DNA of 64,000 bases, taken from the NCBI GenBank assembly GCA_964603985.1, contig CAZRXG010000003.1, forward strand, positions 184,664 to 248,663, read 5' to 3'. Below the pieces are notes generated by a model. The model did not search any database, was not told where the DNA came from, and saw only the letters and a list, made by a program, of their open reading frames with translations. The translations under genes and the position numbers were made by a program. Below, piece after piece: positions 51,661 to 59,645 of this stretch. Positions within the stretch are counted from its first letter, which is position 1; each line of letters opens with the position of its first letter. The DNA is from CAZRXG01 sp964603985. Its GTDB lineage: Bacteria > Chloroflexota > Anaerolineae > Aggregatilineales > UBA3940.

Positions 51661-51668
51661 AGTATAAT
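51661..51668. promoter_or_regulatory. Overlapping divergent -10 elements (possible leaderless promoter)
   Basis: AGTATAAT reads TATAAT on the plus strand (51663-51668, toward the SIS gene) and TATACT on the minus strand (51666-51661). The minus copy ends six bases before the ATG of the serine hydrolase, a leaderless layout. Neither side has a good -35. Confidence 0.4.
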
Positions 51669-51740
51669 CTATTCTCGATTAGATATCCCCTGTTCGCCAT
51701 ATTCTCAACCAGAATCAGAGTGCATGAAAGGGGCTTGGCT

Positions 51741-52787
51741 ATGCTTGAACAAACCCACCTTTACCGCGAGATCCACCAGCAGCCGCAGGTGCTGCGCGAG
51801 TTACTGGAGGGTGAGAAGGACGCTGTCCGGGAACTGGTCTCGGCCTTCCGGGGACGCCCGATCACCCACCTGGTGATCGCCGCCCGCGGCACCAGCGATA
51901 ACGCTGCCCGCTACGCCAAGTACCTCCTGGGCTCCGTCAACGGGCTGCCCGTCGGCCTGGCTACGCCCAGCCTCTTCACCATCTACCGGCAGCCCCCCCG
52001 CCTCGCCGAAGCGCTGGTGCTGGGCATAAGCCAGAGCGGCAAAAGCCCCGACATCGTGGCCGTGCTGGCCGAAGCCCGCCGCCAGGGCGCTCTGACTGCG
52101 GCCATCAGCAACTTCCCCGATTCCGACCTGGCCCATGAGGCCGATCACGTCATCCACCTGCATGCTGGCGAGGAGCAGTCTATCGCCGCCACCAAGACCT
52201 ACACCTGCGAGCTGGCGGCGATTGCCCTGCTGAGCACCAGCCTGGCGGACGACGCGCAAATGCTCACTGCCCTGGAGCGGGTCCCTGAGGCGGTCGCTGC
52301 CGCACTGTCTCTAAACGACGGGGGCGCTCAAACTGCCGAACGCTATCGCTACATGCGGCACTGCATCGTGATCGGCCGGGGCTACAACTACGCCACCGCC
52401 TTCGAGCTGGCCCTGAAGCTGAAAGAGCTGACCTACACCATCGCCGAGCCTTACAGCAGCGCGGACTTTCTCCACGGCCCGCTGGCCCTGATCGAGCCTG
52501 GATTCCCCGCCATCGTCGTTACCCCCTCCGGCGCGATGCTGCCCGAGATGCTGGATTTTGTGCAGACGCTCAAGGATCACGGCGCGGAGGTGCTTGTCAT
52601 CAGCGACAGCCCGGAGGCCCTGGCATCGGCCCGCACGCCCCTGGCCCTGCCGGGGGAGGTACCTGAGTGGCTCTCACCCATCACGGCGATTGTCCCCGGA
52701 CAACTCTTTGCTATGTGCCTGGCCCACACCCGTGATTACGATCCGGATCGGCCCCGGAGCCTGCGCAAGGTCACCGAGACGCGGTAG
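51741..52787 (+). CDS. Double-SIS-domain sugar isomerase/deaminase (GlmS isomerase-like)
   Basis: 348 residues, two SIS domains and no glutaminase domain. Seen: HLVIAARGTSDNAARYAKYL, the phosphosugar loop LGISQSGKSPDIVAVLAEAR, TKTYTCELAAIALLS and ADFLHGPLALIEPG. This is the layout of stand-alone GlmS-like proteins that deaminate glucosamine-6-phosphate or deglycate fructosamine-6-phosphates. ATG at 51741 behind GAAAGGGG. The convergent neighbour is wecB, so an amino-sugar theme is plausible. Confidence 0.88.
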   Translation: MLEQTHLYREIHQQPQVLRELLEGEKDAVRELVSAFRGRPITHLVIAARGTSDNAARYAKYLLGSVNGLPVGLATPSLFTIYRQPPRLAEALVLGISQSGKSPDIVAVLAEARRQGALTAAISNFPDSDLAHEADHVIHLHAGEEQSIAATKTYTCELAAIALLSTSLADDAQMLTALERVPEAVAAALSLNDGGAQTAERYRYMRHCIVIGRGYNYATAFELALKLKELTYTIAEPYSSADFLHGPLALIEPGFPAIVVTPSGAMLPEMLDFVQTLKDHGAEVLVISDSPEALASARTPLALPGEVPEWLSPITAIVPGQLFAMCLAHTRDYDPDRPRSLRKVTETR

Positions 52788-52817
52788 CGTCCACGCCTCG
52801 CTTCACACGTCGGCGGC

Positions 52818-53924
52818 CTACGCCAGGTCACACAGCAGGATGTCGGCGATCCGCTCGGCTGCGTGCCCATCACCAAAAGGCGAGATGGCGTTGGCCATGG
52901 CTGCGTAAGCCACCGGATCGTGGAGCAGTTCCTCTGCCGCCGCGACGATGCGGTCGGTGTCGGTCCCGACCAATCTGGCCGTCCCCGCCTCGACCGCCTC
53001 CGGGCGTTCTGTGGTGCGCCTCGTCACGAGCACCGGCTTGCCCAGCGAGGGGGCCTCTTCCTGTATCCCCCCCGAGTCGGTGATGATCAGGGTTGCCCGC
53101 GCCTCCAGGTGAGCGAAGTCCGGGTAAGGCAGCGGGTCGATCAGGTGCACGCGCTCGACACCGCTCAGAATCCGGTAGACCGGCTCCTGCACATTGGGGT
53201 TGAGGTGCACCGGGTAGATCAGACGCACATCCGCATTGCGCTCGGCGATCAGCCGCAGCGCGTGGCACATCGCCTCAAACGCAGGCCCGAAGCTCTCCCG
53301 GCGGTGCCCCGTGACCAGAATCAGCCGCTCGCCGAGGATGTCCAGGGGGAGTCCCAGATCCAGTTGGTGCGGCTGTTTGACCGTCCACTGCAACGCGTCG
53401 ATCACCGTGTTGCCGGTCACGTGGATCGTGGCAGGGTTGGCGTTCTCGGCCAGCAGGGCGGCCCCGGCCGTCTCGGTCGGGGCGAAGTTGTAGCTTGCCA
53501 TGACGCTGATCAGGTGGCGGTTGATCTCCTCCGGGAACGGATCGTAGAGCCGCCCGGTGCGCAGCCCCGCCTCAACGTGCCCGACCGGTATCTGTTGGTA
53601 GAAGGCAGCCAGGGCGGTCGTCATCGCCGTCGTCGTGTCACCCTGAAGCAGCACCACGTCCGGCCTGACGTGCTCGATCACCTCCGTGGTGCCCTGCAAG
53701 GCTCTGGCCGTCAGCCCGGCCAGCGTCTGGTCAGGCTCCATCAGGTCGAGGTCGTAGTCCGGCTCGATGTGAAACCAGTCCAGAACCTGGTCGAGCATCT
53801 CGCGGTGCTGGGCCGTCACGCAGGTGACGACTTCGGCTTCTTCCCGCCGCTTGAGCTCGTGAACCAGCGGGGCCATCTTGATGGCCTCCGGGCGTGTGCC
53901 AAAAACGAGCAAGATCCGGGGCAT
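52818..53924 (-). CDS. wecB: UDP-N-acetylglucosamine 2-epimerase (non-hydrolysing)
   Basis: Converts UDP-GlcNAc to UDP-ManNAc. 368 residues. Typical start LLVFGTRPEAIKMAPLVHEL, then VLLQGDTTTAMTTALAAFYQ, GHVEAGLRTGRLYDPFPEEI, LVTGHRRESFG and ITDSGGIQEEAPSLGKPVLV. ATG at 53924 with GAGGGAAACCAC upstream. Distinct from the diverged epimerase at 30469. Confidence 0.95.
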   Translation of the reverse strand: MPRILLVFGTRPEAIKMAPLVHELKRREEAEVVTCVTAQHREMLDQVLDWFHIEPDYDLDLMEPDQTLAGLTARALQGTTEVIEHVRPDVVLLQGDTTTAMTTALAAFYQQIPVGHVEAGLRTGRLYDPFPEEINRHLISVMASYNFAPTETAGAALLAENANPATIHVTGNTVIDALQWTVKQPHQLDLGLPLDILGERLILVTGHRRESFGPAFEAMCHALRLIAERNADVRLIYPVHLNPNVQEPVYRILSGVERVHLIDPLPYPDFAHLEARATLIITDSGGIQEEAPSLGKPVLVTRRTTERPEAVEAGTARLVGTDTDRIVAAAEELLHDPVAYAAMANAISPFGDGHAAERIADILLCDLA

Positions 53925-54041
53925 GTGGTTTCCCTCAGTGCTTCGTGTTGCCGGGCGCAATTGTGCCGGGTGACGCGGTGCTTGTCAACACGGCGGCCCT
54001 CATCGACGCCTCCAACGCCACGTGTCGAAACCGGCAAGGCG

Positions 54042-54050
54042 TGGTATTAT
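54042..54050 (+). promoter_or_regulatory. Extended -10 promoter, probable for the 54142 glycosyltransferase
   Basis: TGGTATTAT is a TG-extended -10 about 92 bases before the start codon; no clear -35. Confidence 0.35.
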
Positions 54051-54141
54051 CCAACTCCCGCGACCGGCGCATGGTCGTCCCTCGCGGTGACTCTTGAAGA
54101 TGGAACAATGAGTTGATCCCTTAACGGAGCGAAGAACCGTT

Positions 54142-55632
54142 TTGATCGTTCTCCAGTTGCTTTACAGCATCAGTGCCTTTGGCCTGGCGCTGGTGGGCTT
54201 CAATGCCCTGGTGCTCCTGGTCATCTACCTGAGCCACCGGCGCGAAAAGATCCCCCAACCGGTCGTTGCCGACGAGGATAACTGGCCCTCGGTTGTCGTC
54301 CAGCTTCCCATCTACAACGAGCGCCACGTCGTCGAGCGGCTGGTCAAGGCGGTAACCCGGCTCGACTATCCACGCGACCGCCTCACCGTGCAGCTTCTCG
54401 ACGACTCGGACGACGAGACGGTCGCTATTGCCGCCTCGGCCGTCAGGCGCGCCCGCCGGGCCGGTCTCCGCATCGACCACGTGCGCCGCGACTCACGAAC
54501 GGGCTATAAGGCCGGTGCGCTGGCGCACGGTTTCACCCTGGCGGAAGCCGACTTTATCGCCATCTTTGACGCCGATTTTGTCCCCCAACCGGATTTCCTG
54601 CGGCGGGTCATCCCCCACTTCCTGGACGATCCTGGGCTGGGGATGGTGCAGACGCGTTGGGGGCACCTTAACCCTGGCTACAGCTCCCTCACCTGCGCCC
54701 AGGCTCTGGCGCTCGATACCCACTTCGTGATCGAGCAGACCGCCCGCCAGCGGGGCGGCCTGCTGATGAACTTTTCCGGCACGGGCGGCGTGTGGCGGCG
54801 CACCTGCATCCAGGACAGCGGCGGCTGGCATTACGACACCCTCTCGGAGGATATCGACCTCAGCTATCGCGCCCAGTTGCGCGGTTGGCGCTGCCTCTAC
54901 CTGCCTGAGATCTCCGTGCCCGCCGAGATCCCGCCCCTGGTGATGGCCTTCAAGCGCCAGCAATCCCGTTGGGCGACCGGCACGGTGCAGTGCCTGCGCA
55001 AGCTCGGCCCGACCGTTTTAACGTCCCACCTGACCATCTGGCAAAAGCTCCAGGCGATGCTTCACCTGGGCGGCTACTTCATTCACCCCTTGATGCTGCT
55101 GCTTCTGCTTTCCACGCTGCCACTGCTGCTCACCGGCCAATTGAGCAACCTGCCGCTGGCCGGGCTGAGTCTGGCGATGCTGGGCCCGCCCCTGCAGATG
55201 ATAGTCGCGCAAAGCACGCTTTACCCCGACTGGAAGCGACGGCTGCTGCATTTCCCGGTTCTGATGCTGCTGGGCGTGGGGCTCGCCGTCAACAATCTGG
55301 CAGCCGTCCTGCGCGGTTTCTCCTCTCACCCCCACACGTTCAGGCGCACCCCCAAGTTCCACATCTGGCATCGCGGACAGACATGGGCCGCCAGCGCCTA
55401 CGTCCTCCCGGCGGACTACACCACCTGGCTGGAGATCGCCCTCTCTCTCTATTCCGGCGTGACGGCTGTTCTGGCGCTTCAGCGCGCCCCTGCGCTGGCC
55501 CCCTTCATGGTGCTCTACACGCTGGGGTTTGCCTACGTCGCCGGGGCCGGTCTGTGGCAGACGCGCACCGCCCGCCGCGTTCAGGCACACCGGGGGCACA
55601 GGCTGGGACTTTCCGGCACAGGAGGCGATTGA
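54142..55632 (+). CDS. Cellulose-synthase-like family 2 membrane glycosyltransferase
   Basis: 496 residues. One N-terminal membrane helix, then a GT2 core with VQLPIYNERHVVERLVKAV, LLDDSDDET, IAIFDADFVPQPDFL (DAD), SGTGGVWRR, LSEDIDLSYRAQLRGW (the ED base) and the QQSRW motif. Four C-terminal helices follow. This is the arrangement of CslA/glucomannan synthase and related processive beta-glycan synthases. The start is TTG at 54142 behind GGAG, since there is no in-frame ATG nearby. The last codons (LSGTGGD and stop) are part of a 40-bp repeat found again at 57200. Confidence 0.9.
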   Translation: MIVLQLLYSISAFGLALVGFNALVLLVIYLSHRREKIPQPVVADEDNWPSVVVQLPIYNERHVVERLVKAVTRLDYPRDRLTVQLLDDSDDETVAIAASAVRRARRAGLRIDHVRRDSRTGYKAGALAHGFTLAEADFIAIFDADFVPQPDFLRRVIPHFLDDPGLGMVQTRWGHLNPGYSSLTCAQALALDTHFVIEQTARQRGGLLMNFSGTGGVWRRTCIQDSGGWHYDTLSEDIDLSYRAQLRGWRCLYLPEISVPAEIPPLVMAFKRQQSRWATGTVQCLRKLGPTVLTSHLTIWQKLQAMLHLGGYFIHPLMLLLLLSTLPLLLTGQLSNLPLAGLSLAMLGPPLQMIVAQSTLYPDWKRRLLHFPVLMLLGVGLAVNNLAAVLRGFSSHPHTFRRTPKFHIWHRGQTWAASAYVLPADYTTWLEIALSLYSGVTAVLALQRAPALAPFMVLYTLGFAYVAGAGLWQTRTARRVQAHRGHRLGLSGTGGD

Positions 55633-55646
55633 CGCGCGGGCGGCGC
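55607..55646 (+). repeat. 40-bp direct repeat, copy 1
   Basis: 55607-55646 and 57200-57239 are identical at 37 of 40 positions and in the same orientation, 1593 bases apart. Both encode LSGTGGD followed by a TGA stop, and both continue with the same 14 bases after the stop (CGCGCGGGCGGCGC). They bracket the RHS fragment and the low-GC RCC1 gene. Confidence 0.85.
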
Positions 55647-55866
55647 GGGCAACCTGCTCACCTTCTCCCGCCGAGACGCCGCGACCGAGCAGGTCAAGAC
55701 GCTCGGCTTCGTCTACAACGATGCCAACCAGCTTGCCTGCGTCGACGGGAACGCCAACCAGCAGTGCGGCGACCCAGAGGACGTCGCTTACACCTACGAC
55801 GCCTACGGCAATCTGCTCGACGACGGCACCAACACCTACACCTCTGTTAGATTTAAGTCTTCTTAA
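55633..55866 (+). pseudogene. RHS/YD-repeat protein fragment
   Basis: Reading on in frame from the glycosyltransferase stop gives 77 codons: GNLLTFSRRDAATEQVKTL, FVYNDANQLACVDGNANQQ and YTYDAYGNLLDDGTNTYT. These are YD repeats of RHS-type proteins, which are normally over 1000 residues long. There is no start codon or ribosome site, and the match stops sharply after GTNTYT (near 55842), where base composition falls and the frame ends seven codons later. I read this as the remnant of an RHS core joined to foreign DNA. Confidence 0.8.
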
Positions 55867-55910
55867 GAACAATCTGCTACAGGAAGTCAGTAAGGAACCA
55901 GGGATTACCG

Positions 55911-57125
55911 ATGCAAACGGAACTAAAGTTTCTATTGGCTACCCTTTTGTTTGGAGTGGTGCTTGGCGGATGCTCTACAGTACCAACTCCGTATGGCCCT
56001 ATAGAGGAGACTATTGTTTCGCATCAAATAAACCTGCAACCCGATGCCAAGATAATAAATATATCGAGCGGTTTCTATCATTCTCTTGCGCTCACCAATG
56101 AGGGTAATGTTTACACGTGGGGCATGGATGTAACGGACACTACCAGCATGATAGAAATACTTCCAACTCCTGCCGCAATAGAGTTGGATAATGTTTCATC
56201 GATTTCAGCAGGCGGATCAGGATCACTGGCAATCCGTACGGATGGAATGGCCTGGGTATGGGGAAGGATACTATACGGTTCACACCAGAGTAGTGTTGGA
56301 ATACAACATCCCATACGGATTGAGGAGATCACAAATGTCACTATGGCCTCTGTTGGAGATGGTTATGTGCTGGTAATTGCCGAGAACGGTCAAGTTTGGG
56401 GATGGGGAGATAACACGACTGGACTATTAGGGAATGGACAATTATGTGGTGAGCGTGCAATTGAGCTCATGACAGAGTATCCTATCGATTGTGCCATCAT
56501 TGAATTCACGCCAGTACAGTCACTGATTGATTCCGCCGTGGCATTGGACACAAGTTCTTCAAGTGTACTTGCACTAAAACAGGATGGCTCTGTTTGGGCC
56601 TGGGGGGCGCGTGACATAGGAAAAGGAAAGGTAGAGCATATAGGAGTGCCTGTTGAAATAGAAATGCCCGCCAGAGTGGTTTCCGTGGCTGAAGGTGGAG
56701 CTTTTTCACTTGCATTGTTGGAGGATGGAACCGTTTGGGGGTGGGGCGATAATTCGATCGGTATATTGGGCACAGATAATCAACGGGGAAATCTGGTGGA
56801 ATCACCTGTGCAATTGGGCGTGACCGAAATCACTGCATTGGCAGCAAGTACTCATGTGTTAGCACTCAAAAGTGATGGCACAGTATGGGCCTGGGGACGT
56901 AATGATTCTGGTCAATTGGGTGATGGAACAACACAAGACCGCTTCAATCCAGTGCAAGTGCAAGGGCTGACAGACATTGTTGCCATTGATGTTGGAGCCT
57001 GGCATAGTATAGCTCTCCGGGCTGATGGCACAGTATGGGCCTGGGGAAGTAACGAGTATGGACAGTTAGGCAATGGGACAACCCAAGACAGCTTGGCACC
57101 CGTTCAAGTCGTATGGACTGACTGA
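55911..57125 (+). CDS. RCC1-repeat lipoprotein
   Basis: 404 residues. The signal peptide ends in a lipobox (LLFGVVLGGCS), so it is probably a lipoprotein. The rest is about seven RCC1 repeats, each with a line like SLALTNEGNVYTWG, LALKSDGTVWAWGRNDSGQL or IALRADGTVWAWGSNEYGQL, forming a beta-propeller. In bacteria such propellers usually serve in binding at the surface. The gene has much lower G+C content and different codon use from everything around it (many AT-ending codons), indicating transfer. It lies between the RHS fragment and copy 2 of the 40-bp repeat. Confidence 0.9.
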   Translation: MQTELKFLLATLLFGVVLGGCSTVPTPYGPIEETIVSHQINLQPDAKIINISSGFYHSLALTNEGNVYTWGMDVTDTTSMIEILPTPAAIELDNVSSISAGGSGSLAIRTDGMAWVWGRILYGSHQSSVGIQHPIRIEEITNVTMASVGDGYVLVIAENGQVWGWGDNTTGLLGNGQLCGERAIELMTEYPIDCAIIEFTPVQSLIDSAVALDTSSSSVLALKQDGSVWAWGARDIGKGKVEHIGVPVEIEMPARVVSVAEGGAFSLALLEDGTVWGWGDNSIGILGTDNQRGNLVESPVQLGVTEITALAASTHVLALKSDGTVWAWGRNDSGQLGDGTTQDRFNPVQVQGLTDIVAIDVGAWHSIALRADGTVWAWGSNEYGQLGNGTTQDSLAPVQVVWTD

Positions 57126-57199
57126 TCATCCATCCTGACCATACACGTATTTTGCCTGACCGCTCCAACTTATTCAGGTAATCATGCGCAATCTGCCGA

Positions 57200-57239
57200 G
57201 ACTTTCCGGCACGGGCGGCGACTGACGCGCGGGCGGCGC
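57200..57239 (+). repeat. 40-bp direct repeat, copy 2
   Basis: Partner of 55607-55646 (37/40). It repeats the 3' end of the upstream glycosyltransferase gene including its stop codon. Confidence 0.85.
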
Positions 57240-57246
57240 AGTCTAA

Positions 57247-57501
57247 AAGCAAGGGAGCGCCGTTGAGGGTATTAGAACACCGTCCGATCCTGCTGCTCTT
57301 ATTGCGTACCATAGTTTATTCATACTGGCATCCTCCGTAACCTTCCTGTTCATTCTAAAGCACGGTGCCGAAACTATGACACCAGCGGCTTGGCAGACCA
57401 TAATCACAGCGACATTGGTGGGGTGGGCGCTGCTGGCTCACTTTGTCGTCCAGTCGGTCATGCATGAAGCGGCACTCGCTCACGAACTCGCCGTGGACTG
57501 A
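57247..57501 (+). pseudogene. Truncated small membrane protein ORF
   Basis: An open frame of 84 codons runs from just after the repeat to a TGA at 57499. It encodes two membrane helices (SLFILASSVTFLFILKHG and TIITATLVGWALLAHFVVQS) and ends HEAALAHELAVD. There is no start codon before the ATG at 57376, which lies between the two helices, so the 5' end was probably lost at the repeat junction. No family recognised. Confidence 0.4.
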
Positions 57502-57544
57502 CCCGGTCCCCATTTTGCCCTTAGCCGAACCGTATTGTCGCTAG

Positions 57545-57577
57545 AGCTCATCGCACCGCGATGGGCTTTGGCTTTTT
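57545..57577 (+). terminator. Terminator upstream of the M23 gene
   Basis: AGCTCATCGC (57545-57554) pairs with GCGATGGGCT (57558-57567) with one G-U pair and a 3-base loop, then TTGGCTTTTT. Confidence 0.7.
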
Positions 57578-57651
57578 AGCAGCTTGATGATAAGGTACAG
57601 ACATTGCCACATGCTCTGCCATGGTGACGGATCGAGCGAAAGGAGAAGGAC

Positions 57652-59397
57652 ATGGGTATCTTAAAGGGTAAAGGGATCTGGACTCTATACGACGATATCA
57701 GCAAAGCAGTATCCATTGCACCCCAGGTTGGCGCCGAGTTTATCCTGTGCAAGGTGAGTTACGGAGGCAGGTTCTCAGAGGAGAACGCTCGCACCGCACT
57801 GTCCATCGTGCGGCAGGACCCTGGCTTAAAGCCGGTCGCCTGGACCTATGCCTATCTCAACGACGTTGAAGCCGAAGCCGATTGCCTCAGGCGCGCCCTG
57901 GGCGTCGGATTTGAAGCTGTAATCATCGACGCCGAAGCATCTATCAACTCCAAATTCGATCAGGCTGAGGCGTTGGCTCGGCGGGTGCTCGACATGGGTC
58001 TGGATACCTCTCGCATTTACTTGTGCTCAGACCCGCGCCTGGATAACAAGATTGACGAGATCCCCACGATCCCCCTGGCAAAAATATGCCGGGGCGGTTT
58101 CATGCCTATGATCTACGGCGAAATCCTGCCCTCAGACCGGCTAAACGCTGCCGCCGTAGTTACCCGGAGTGCCTACGAGCAATACGAGCGGCACAAAGCT
58201 GAACTGGGCTACGATACTCCCCTGATGCCGGCTATCGCCACCTATTGGGATAACCAGGGCCATGCGCGGATGAGCTATGCCGAGTTCAAGCGCTGGTGCG
58301 AAGAGGTCGAGAGTCGACAGCCCACTTTCGTCAGCCTGTACCGCGCAGGGGTCACCAAGGATGACGCCTGGCGCGCCTACATGGAGCTTTCGGTTGAGGC
58401 GGACGAGGAGGAAGTCAAAAAAGATCTGTTGATTGTGGCACCCGGTGGCACTGGGTTTGAAGAGGGGGTTTACCCACCGCACCAGCCGGGTGGCTGGGAA
58501 GAGTTCATAGACCGGAGCGGCCATCTCACCCGCTACCGCAAGACATCCCGTACCCAGACCATGTGGGCGGCCTACGAACCGGCGCTGTCGGAAGCGGGCC
58601 GCTATATCGTTGAGGTGTTCATTCCGGGGACACACGCCACGACAGATGGGGCGCAGTACTTCGTCGTACATTACGAAAACGGCACCCGTAAAGAGAAGCG
58701 GGTAGTGGTCGAACAGCGGAAGTATTTTGACGCCTGGGTCAGCCTGGGCATCTTCGAGCTTGATCCGCAGGAGGAGGACGCCGGTCGGGTCAATCTGGTG
58801 GATCTCACCTCCGACCAGGAGGAGCGGGAGATCGCCTTCAGTGCGATTCGTTGGCGGTTGATCCCTGAGGGCGGCCTCGGCTTCGACGCACCCGTCGGCA
58901 CAGCAGAGGAGCGGGCCGCGATCAAGCTGTGGCCAGGCCTGTGGTCCGACGCCAATCCGTTTGGGAACAAATACTCGATGGGCTACCACACCGGCGCCGA
59001 CCTGAACCTCAACAGGCCGGTATGGGACTTTGACCGTGGCAAACCGGTGTATGCTACTGCCGATGGTGAGGTGACCTACGCCAGGACGGTTGGCGGTGCG
59101 TGGCGGTCCGTGGTCGTGATCAAGCATGCCCCCTTGCCCGATGGAACACCGGTTTACTCGCGCTACGGCCACGTAGATAACATCCGCGTCAGCGTGGGGG
59201 AAACCGTCGTGCGCGGCCAACAGATCGCGCAGGTGGGCAAAAGTGGTGGCGTTGGAGGGAACTACCACCTGCACTTTGACATCTCCACCACCGATGTGCT
59301 GGCCTCCAGCCCCGAGCACTGGCCGGGCTGGGATCAGAGCGGGGTCTACAGACACTACGTGGACCCGCTCAAGTTCATCCAGGCTCATCGGCCTTGA
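57652..59397 (+). CDS. Three-domain protein: GH-like barrel, golvesin-like domain, M23 peptidase
   Basis: 581 residues. Residues 1-240 resemble a glycosidase-type TIM barrel (GKGIWTLYDDISKAVSIAPQ, FEAVIIDAEASINSKF). About 265-405 look like a golvesin/xanthan-lyase-type beta domain (AGRYIVEVFIPGTHATTDGA). About 430-581 are a LytM/M23 zinc endopeptidase with H446 and D450 (HTGADLN), H507 (RYGHVDN) and H539/H541 (HLHFD); all ligands are intact. M23 enzymes cut peptidoglycan cross-bridges. There is no signal peptide or membrane helix, which is unusual for a cell-wall enzyme. The start follows AAAGGAGAAGG. It is monocistronic between two terminators. Confidence 0.83.
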   Translation: MGILKGKGIWTLYDDISKAVSIAPQVGAEFILCKVSYGGRFSEENARTALSIVRQDPGLKPVAWTYAYLNDVEAEADCLRRALGVGFEAVIIDAEASINSKFDQAEALARRVLDMGLDTSRIYLCSDPRLDNKIDEIPTIPLAKICRGGFMPMIYGEILPSDRLNAAAVVTRSAYEQYERHKAELGYDTPLMPAIATYWDNQGHARMSYAEFKRWCEEVESRQPTFVSLYRAGVTKDDAWRAYMELSVEADEEEVKKDLLIVAPGGTGFEEGVYPPHQPGGWEEFIDRSGHLTRYRKTSRTQTMWAAYEPALSEAGRYIVEVFIPGTHATTDGAQYFVVHYENGTRKEKRVVVEQRKYFDAWVSLGIFELDPQEEDAGRVNLVDLTSDQEEREIAFSAIRWRLIPEGGLGFDAPVGTAEERAAIKLWPGLWSDANPFGNKYSMGYHTGADLNLNRPVWDFDRGKPVYATADGEVTYARTVGGAWRSVVVIKHAPLPDGTPVYSRYGHVDNIRVSVGETVVRGQQIAQVGKSGGVGGNYHLHFDISTTDVLASSPEHWPGWDQSGVYRHYVDPLKFIQAHRP

Positions 59398-59421
59398 GAA
59401 CCGGGCGCGGCAGAGCACCAG

Positions 59422-59449
59422 GGGCCGAGACACCATGTCTCGGCCCTTT
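59422..59449 (+). terminator. Terminator after the M23 gene
   Basis: A perfect 11-bp stem, GGGCCGAGACA (59422-59432) with TGTCTCGGCCC (59436-59446), a 3-base loop and TTT. Confidence 0.7.
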
Positions 59450-59645
59450 GCCTGGCACGCCGGGCCTTCGACAAAACGCAAAACAGGCCACACGAGTCAT
59501 AAAACGCCGTAAATGGTGGTACCATAGAGAAGTCGAGATGTTCGGGAAAACGGTCATCGGCCAGGTCGGTGACCGATGCTTCGCAACAGTTTTATTTCAC
59601 CAATCGGCTCTATGATCAGGGAGAGAACTAAAAAGGAGTGCAAAA

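Noticed and set aside
55607..57239. Insertion sequence with target-site duplication
   Set aside because: No transposase or terminal inverted repeats, and a 40-bp repeat with three mismatches is too long and too diverged for a target duplication.
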